Source of the DNA: an uncultured Chloroflexota bacterium
Lineage (GTDB): Bacteria; Chloroflexota; Dehalococcoidia; Lucifugimonadales; CAJWER01
Assembly (NCBI GenBank): GCA_913030785.1
Contig: CAJWER010000011.1
Coordinates: 1 to 24,282 of the forward strand
Direction: 5' to 3'
Length of the DNA stretch: 24,282 bases
Shown here: one piece after another, positions 21,701-24,282 of the stretch
Position numbering within the stretch: position 1 is the stretch's first letter
Layout of the letters: each line of letters begins with the position of its first letter
The notes under the pieces: generated by a model
Databases searched by the model: none
What the model saw: the letters and a program-made list of their open reading frames with translations, nothing else
What the model was told of the DNA's origin: nothing
Translations under genes and position numbers: made by a program

Positions 21701-24218
21701 TGGGCTCCAGCGTCTGCTCAACCACTTCCTGATCGTTGAGGCCACCAAGGCGAAAGAGAAGATGGAGAGGGGGCGGGCCTACGCCCTGACCTTCGACAAG
21801 AAGACTACGCAGCAGCGGATCGGCAAGGCGGAAGGCGGCTATCTCGAGGAGATACTGTCGCTGCTCCATCGCTTCGACTTCCGGCGCATGAGCGATAAGG
21901 AGGCCGACCGGAGGCGGGCCAAGGTCATCCACTCCAGACCCACCCTACAGGAGTGGATCAAAACGGTGGAGGAGGAAGATGCCACGGCAGGTGTGGTGAT
22001 CGATGAGAGACTGCGCGATGAAGGCTTCGCGACCCCGTGGAGAAACCTGCGGGTGGACGAGTTCGATGCGGTCATCGATGCGGTCAAGAACATAGAGCAC
22101 CTCGCCCGTCTCAAGAACAAACTGCTTCTCGCCAAGGACAAGCGCACCCTCGCCGACAACGTCGAGCGGGCGGTGGAAACCATATCCAACAACAGCAGGA
22201 CATCCGGCGAGATTTCCAAAGAACCCAGGCGGGCTGAGGAGCGTGTCAAGAACGCTATCGGCCATACGTTTGCTAGCCATCGCAAGCTCGCGAGCCTTCT
22301 GAAGGAGATGGATGGCGGGGCCGGCGGAGTGATGTTCGACCTCATCATTCGGACAATGGACGAGCGCGGCACCTTTGAAACAGTCGAACGCGAGAAGGCG
22401 TGGGAGGCGCTCTCTGAGATATTCGCCCCCTTCTCGGACTATGGGAGCAGCGTCCGCAGGACTCTGACGGCGGCTACGTTGGGGAAGGTTCCCATGTTCC
22501 ACGGGGAGCTGGAGAGTAAGGGGATGGTCGAGGGTCTGGGCGAAGAGCTCTCGCTCCAGGGCCGGATCGTGGCCGTCTTGAATATGGGCAACGCTGGCAA
22601 CAAGCAGCGCCTGAAGGACGGGTACGACTGGAGCCCGGAGCAGATGCAGGCCATCATCGATTCCCTCACAAAGGAGCAGTTTCAGTTTGTTCAGAAGTTG
22701 CTCACCTTTATTGGCTCCTACAGGAAGATGGCATTCGACAAAGAGAAGCGCGTCACCGGGGTGAGGCCAGAGGCTGTGGAGGCAACGCCCATCACGCATT
22801 CGGTTCACGGCGAGATACCGGGCGGGTACTTCCCCATCGCGGGCGATACGCTCCAGGGTGATAAGCAGTCTCTTGCGAATGCGGCGAAGGACGCGGCCCG
22901 GTCCACCTTGCGAGGGGCCGTAGTGCGGGCCATAACCCGGAACGGTCACCTCAAGGAACGCGCCGAGATGGTCAAAGGCACAAAGATACGGCTGGATCTA
23001 GGCGTGGCCTTTGAGCACATCGACAACGTGATACACGATGTGGCATGGCATGAGTGGCTCATTGATACAAACAAGATCATGGCGCACGGGGATGTACAAA
23101 AGGCGATCATGGAAGGGTTCGGTGAGCCTGTCTACGCCCAGATACGCAGCGCGCTCGAGGACATTGCGGCGGGGGATGTTCCGGCGCAGAAGGGCTGGGA
23201 ACAGGCGGTCAATCATCTACGCAAGGGCTCCAGCATCGCCGGCATGGGGTGGAACGTAATGACCGGCGCGATCCAGCCTCTCGGCATCACTCAGTCTATG
23301 GTGCGTATCGGGCCGAAGTGGGTGGCGAAGGGGATCTCGAGATGGCTCCGGGGCGCTGCCACGATGGAGCACACGGTGCGCTGGATCTATGCCATGAGCC
23401 CGATGATGGCGAACCGGGCGACCACTATGCAGCGCGAGATACGCGAGGTCCAGCAGAAGACCCTGAAGGGTGGAGCGTTTGATCCCGTGAAAGACTCTTA
23501 CTTCTTTTTCATCGTGAAGATGCAGCAGGTGGTCGATGTGCCGACTTGGCTCGGTGCCTACGAGAAAGAGATGGACGCCAGCGGCGACGAGGCTCGAGCT
23601 GTGTCTATGGCCGACCGGGCCGTGATCGATTCCCAGGGCGGCGGCCAGATTCAGGATCTCGCCAGGATACAGCGCGGCGGCCCGCTTCTGAAAGCCTGGA
23701 CGAATTTCTATTCGTTCTTCAATACGACTCTGAACCTCACCGCAGAGTCCTATCGCGGCACCGACTTCACATCACCGAAGGATGTGGGACGGTTCGCTGT
23801 GGACATGCTTCTGCTTCACACGGTGCCGCTGCTTCTCGGCAAACTCATGGCCGACGCCATCAGGCAGTCTTGGGACGAGGACGAGAGCTGGGCGGAATAC
23901 ATAGGCTGGGCGCACGTTGCTTGGTTTGGCAATTTGTTTGTGGGTGCTCGTGAACTGACGGGAGCGGCGGAGGGATACTACGGGTATTCAGGCCCGGCGG
24001 GAGTTCGAGGGTTTGAAGCCATGAGCTCGATGTTCGGGCAGATGGCGCAGGGCGAAGCCGACCAGGCTCTGATGCACTCTACCATTAACACGATGGGCGT
24101 TGTCCTCCACCTGCCGGCGGTAGAGATTATGAGGGCCATCGAGGGCGGGCAGGCTCTTGCAGAGGGTACAGCCACGAGCCCCCATGTCCTCTTTACAGGC
24201 CCACCCAAGAAGCAATAG
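15756..24218 (+). CDS. Giant polyvalent internal virion protein (gp16-like) with two zincin motifs
   Basis: 2820 residues, twice T7 gp16 (about 1320). Probable map: 1-200 helical. Gly-rich hydrophobic segments at about 206-232, 279-300 and 382-402 may insert into membrane. 455-545 carries NLYINAKKLNELF...NVVIPLADYL. 860-1115 is an uncharacterised phage domain with SPQTSVENN (935-943). 1165-1243 is a linker overlapped by another gene. The first metallopeptidase-like motif is HEVAH (1384-1388) with a possible ligand near E1436. The second is LHEMGH (HEMGH 1596-1600) with HETWARAWEAYL (1643-1654). 1710-2250 is long helical. 2250-2820 is a C-terminal polyvalent-associated region with YFPI (2358-2361) and hydrophobic 2680-2702. 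No lytic transglycosylase motif is visible. It is likely ejected with DNA. The GTG start overlaps the previous stop; its SD is weak, so coupling is likely. Confidence 0.8.
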   Translation: MSSLLPTEDEIRRAADEVRRNRHESRVAEVRNIATARSREEAPDRAEALKIEKTRGIPFDTAERNLPELRASETAQALAAQAERSSSTADLLSSPAGPLLAAQPGQVALIQDAGRGLTQFWDAPPPETAERGFLSDYYRRGNEMVDGGSLAFNVGILGRTGSPQDMIKLDQHLWEPFVPEQVEGLWLLDDLAGEVITQLPIMRSITTFTVAGAGIGAGVGLLGGPGGVVAGLKTGRAVGTFTGSLVVEGGNLWMELTRRAREIEERTGEVIDPDAIRGASLVGGAGIAGLEVIGIGRLARYVPGYGRLKAKFTGEAIEILLTNPGMRARLSRLGRRVAGSAGTEGMVEALQTALQQLTGESLVALFTDEPFDLFNWDNATEIVWSAAIGGVVGPVYTTVLGAPAEGLNAALENNYAKKRLEKLGLAADQSMGELGQQLRETNPELYREWQARLIEEAGGDPNLYINAKKLNELFQSEDVDAEALAQALPEVFEQLPEAMAIGANVVIPLADYLTHLPEHHEALGQDVRFALTAPSAAEAEASESDIEAALNETMEELAEVDRGGEELSPGEGVEQQFLKQLIESGAASPEVARPLAGLLRMFVERLEGRGVGEQAFDFGLDVEGPLADELRPTLEQALEKLDYGVLLDEIRGGLEPELKGLPMYPLLSKLKSFNDGQKMRGGVDPDSELAGELRHAGLTQDMLPGIFRRGPGSYTSRDSLLEVLGEQGTETFYALIARGVDRQEDRQGGVELDAQQILDAVTEELQGFPLRTEEQLEQIRERRQPRDELAAVLDQLGLDLDELGNEEVISTLMDRYGTTLEQSDVIPPDIEDALQRAAPEDIEKENKRLEKLVGEFPGLANILPLLTGSERAKVKKNGLARMLEVFEHLDPEELATVAYSGKAKRGWYRASAQAILDVFGLEDAPRFTALLASMSPQTSVENNLINALNVWVNWDKAGRPAGSKESQKKGKDKWVSPEILEIMGASVQGTKGVKSVLDAWRQNSIRALSAETSADMELDLTISGPKVNSFMLNLNSMVNEVTLDAWMANYGLMSQEMLAGTGMNVAETEPGKGSAYLAFSAVVRRAADVLTERTGELWTPAEVQETVWSWAKVLYEKASTAGEDRTAREILAAADLTAEDISDTPDFATLFAGGIYRKILEGAQLGEGIRDTQEGRGVPVAERGDEGPVTQAEGSGIAQDAFERHLASAADRLDALRADRERDRAANQGLALSEENLRGLGLLNAQGSLGLPGDGAKPVPVEQLHKGARVPASAQRSIYRALGLAATKGQDTNESLRIYPLQTVFGETVEEVEAQLAQWLERVGWNYRVFGPHAGENGKAFYPDFSDPETPSYENSRTVWIYDPSESEGSFMDHAYTLAWRVTHEVAHGIANEQMTEKYGARGRRAGALGIIAKGPHRKPEAPLTLADGMRAVEWEHVTFLEQRRILEEDFGIEITDEEFLKENSVNLAGAVQRVLTGQFGDPGDLGVGAVALDSDVLLATAFDILKVASFQITGDIAQTFPEQESPVFGKKTGIELTGEYRKRRTALLKAQAAPATLEQAQGADRVVRGSLTYDPELLNIVMRFTEAKNLSTGLHEMGHLFFVMMLRAVEQGTADEGLVSDIQKAMSFLGVESLEAIGTEQHETWARAWEAYLYEGKAPSAELQSLFQRFSQWMIQVYKSIRKLDVELTPEIREVFDRMLATEEQIEGIQAQERMAPAFKAPHTGVMTQAEFKALQDAYGRAQGQANEQVMKKLMRELERELSEQWKSDRKRMREQVETDINSQPVYQLRNYLQFRTLLNEDDPEGFVALRLDRKALVSKYGRSILKVLGGSGQYSMWQAEGGLHPDALARMFRFSSGDALVRALADSQNRKVAIEQETDRRMKETYGDILNDGTLTEMAQDALESDAKGNYLIRELRILSRASGKPDTPQAVAKQIARRQINGKRVRDLRPNLYREAEARAAREMLQAVEDEDWEAAHAAGLQRLLNHFLIVEATKAKEKMERGRAYALTFDKKTTQQRIGKAEGGYLEEILSLLHRFDFRRMSDKEADRRRAKVIHSRPTLQEWIKTVEEEDATAGVVIDERLRDEGFATPWRNLRVDEFDAVIDAVKNIEHLARLKNKLLLAKDKRTLADNVERAVETISNNSRTSGEISKEPRRAEERVKNAIGHTFASHRKLASLLKEMDGGAGGVMFDLIIRTMDERGTFETVEREKAWEALSEIFAPFSDYGSSVRRTLTAATLGKVPMFHGELESKGMVEGLGEELSLQGRIVAVLNMGNAGNKQRLKDGYDWSPEQMQAIIDSLTKEQFQFVQKLLTFIGSYRKMAFDKEKRVTGVRPEAVEATPITHSVHGEIPGGYFPIAGDTLQGDKQSLANAAKDAARSTLRGAVVRAITRNGHLKERAEMVKGTKIRLDLGVAFEHIDNVIHDVAWHEWLIDTNKIMAHGDVQKAIMEGFGEPVYAQIRSALEDIAAGDVPAQKGWEQAVNHLRKGSSIAGMGWNVMTGAIQPLGITQSMVRIGPKWVAKGISRWLRGAATMEHTVRWIYAMSPMMANRATTMQREIREVQQKTLKGGAFDPVKDSYFFFIVKMQQVVDVPTWLGAYEKEMDASGDEARAVSMADRAVIDSQGGGQIQDLARIQRGGPLLKAWTNFYSFFNTTLNLTAESYRGTDFTSPKDVGRFAVDMLLLHTVPLLLGKLMADAIRQSWDEDESWAEYIGWAHVAWFGNLFVGARELTGAAEGYYGYSGPAGVRGFEAMSSMFGQMAQGEADQALMHSTINTMGVVLHLPAVEIMRAIEGGQALAEGTATSPHVLFTGPPKKQ
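19235..19242 (+). promoter_or_regulatory. Strong ribosome site inside the giant gene
   Basis: AGAAGGAG, six bases before the TTG at 19249. It is the best SD-to-start arrangement in this part of the window and lies in the middle of another gene, which is why the nested frame deserves to be called. Confidence 0.65.
19249..19485 (+). CDS. Nested small gene in the +1 frame of the giant gene
   Basis: 78 residues: helical and charged at first (AKASETLKKAVESLLQNEE, RKRKVQELLKML), then Pro/Ser/Thr-rich (SPPPQTDSTPSGPT), ending SGGSDF. Hand count gives G/C at the third position in 67 of 78 codons, against about 37 of 79 for the giant frame over the same bases, and only 13 of the first 40 there. The giant frame here is a Gly/Glu linker without domain signature. 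Initiation is independent: a TAG stop in this frame lies 13 bases upstream of the TTG, and AGAAGGAG is correctly spaced. There is no signal peptide, lipobox or membrane segment, so it does not look like a lysis protein. Function unknown. Confidence 0.6.
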   Translation: MAKASETLKKAVESLLQNEETKAQSRKRKVQELLKMLSSDTSPPPQTDSTPSGPTAKEIEQQIKDSPSPRRISGGSDF

Positions 24219-24227
24219 GATGCAGAT

Positions 24228-24282
24228 ATGACAGTATCAACGACAGCGACCAGAGTGCAATATGACGGGAACGGTACAACAA
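24228..24282 (+). CDS. Tail fibre or tailspike N-terminus (cut by window end)
   Basis: Eighteen codons are visible: MTVSTTATRVQYDGNGTT. The pattern MTVSTT-x-x-R-V-x-Y-x-GNG-x-TT is the usual start of the virion-attachment domain of T7-type tail fibres and related spikes. TAGGA ends 7 bases before the ATG. The position after the gp16-like gene equals T7 gene 17. The receptor-binding part lies outside the window. Confidence 0.75.
   Translation, partial: MTVSTTATRVQYDGNGTT

Noticed and set aside
1..24282. Diversity-generating retroelement, CRISPR array, tRNA genes, integrase or attachment sites
   Set aside because: BPP-1 similarity prompted a look, but no reverse transcriptase, template/variable repeat pair, regular spacer array, cloverleaf or recombinase was found in this window.

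Overview
The window is the packaging, head, tail and DNA-ejection block of a short-tailed (podovirus-type) tailed phage or prophage. Every supported gene is on the + strand and most neighbours overlap or abut. From the portal onwards the order follows coliphage T7 genes 7.3-8-9-10-11-12-(13)-14-15-16-17. The Bbp19-like gene and the capsid type recall Bordetella BPP-1-like podoviruses. The terminase genes sit at the left end instead of after the tail fibre, and no RNA polymerase, replication, integrase or lysis gene is visible. The host cannot be named; the coding bias toward G/C and the Shine-Dalgarno (SD)-like leaders only suggest a moderately GC-rich bacterium.

Layout. 1-258 holds no gene. 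259-585 is a probable small terminase. 681-2561 holds two tandem paralogous genes of unknown function, the second overlapping the large terminase start (2561-4015). 4035-5554 holds small proteins: a possible 17-residue peptide, a proline-rich protein, a GNAT-like protein, and two tandem T7 gp7.3-like proteins abutting the portal gene. 5556-7220 is the portal, followed by a Bbp19-like protein, a Cys-rich mini-protein and the scaffold. 8488-8699 is a leader with a promoter candidate, three repeated hairpins and a start-proximal hairpin that covers the ribosome site of the major capsid gene (8700-9572). Then come a capsid-associated protein, the tail tube/nozzle pair (gp11- and gp12-like), and the ejection proteins (gp14- and gp15-like). 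Last are a giant 2820-codon gp16-like polyvalent protein and the first codons of a tail fibre.

How the genes work together. The terminase pair cuts and pumps DNA through the portal into a prohead built on the scaffold. The adaptor/nozzle proteins close the head and form the tail. The internal proteins are probably stored in the head and ejected to form a trans-envelope conduit. The giant protein carries two zincin (HExxH) motifs where T7 gp16 carries a transglycosylase.

Most notable observations: (i) a nested 78-codon gene at 19249-19485, with a strong SD and much better codon bias than the giant frame it overlaps; (ii) the repeated-hairpin leader of the capsid gene; (iii) two independent tandem duplications, one before the large terminase and one before the portal, each copying the start codon of the downstream gene; (iv) a recurring basic/Gly C-terminal tail shared by several small proteins. 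Family assignments are from recognised motifs and synteny; no database search was run.
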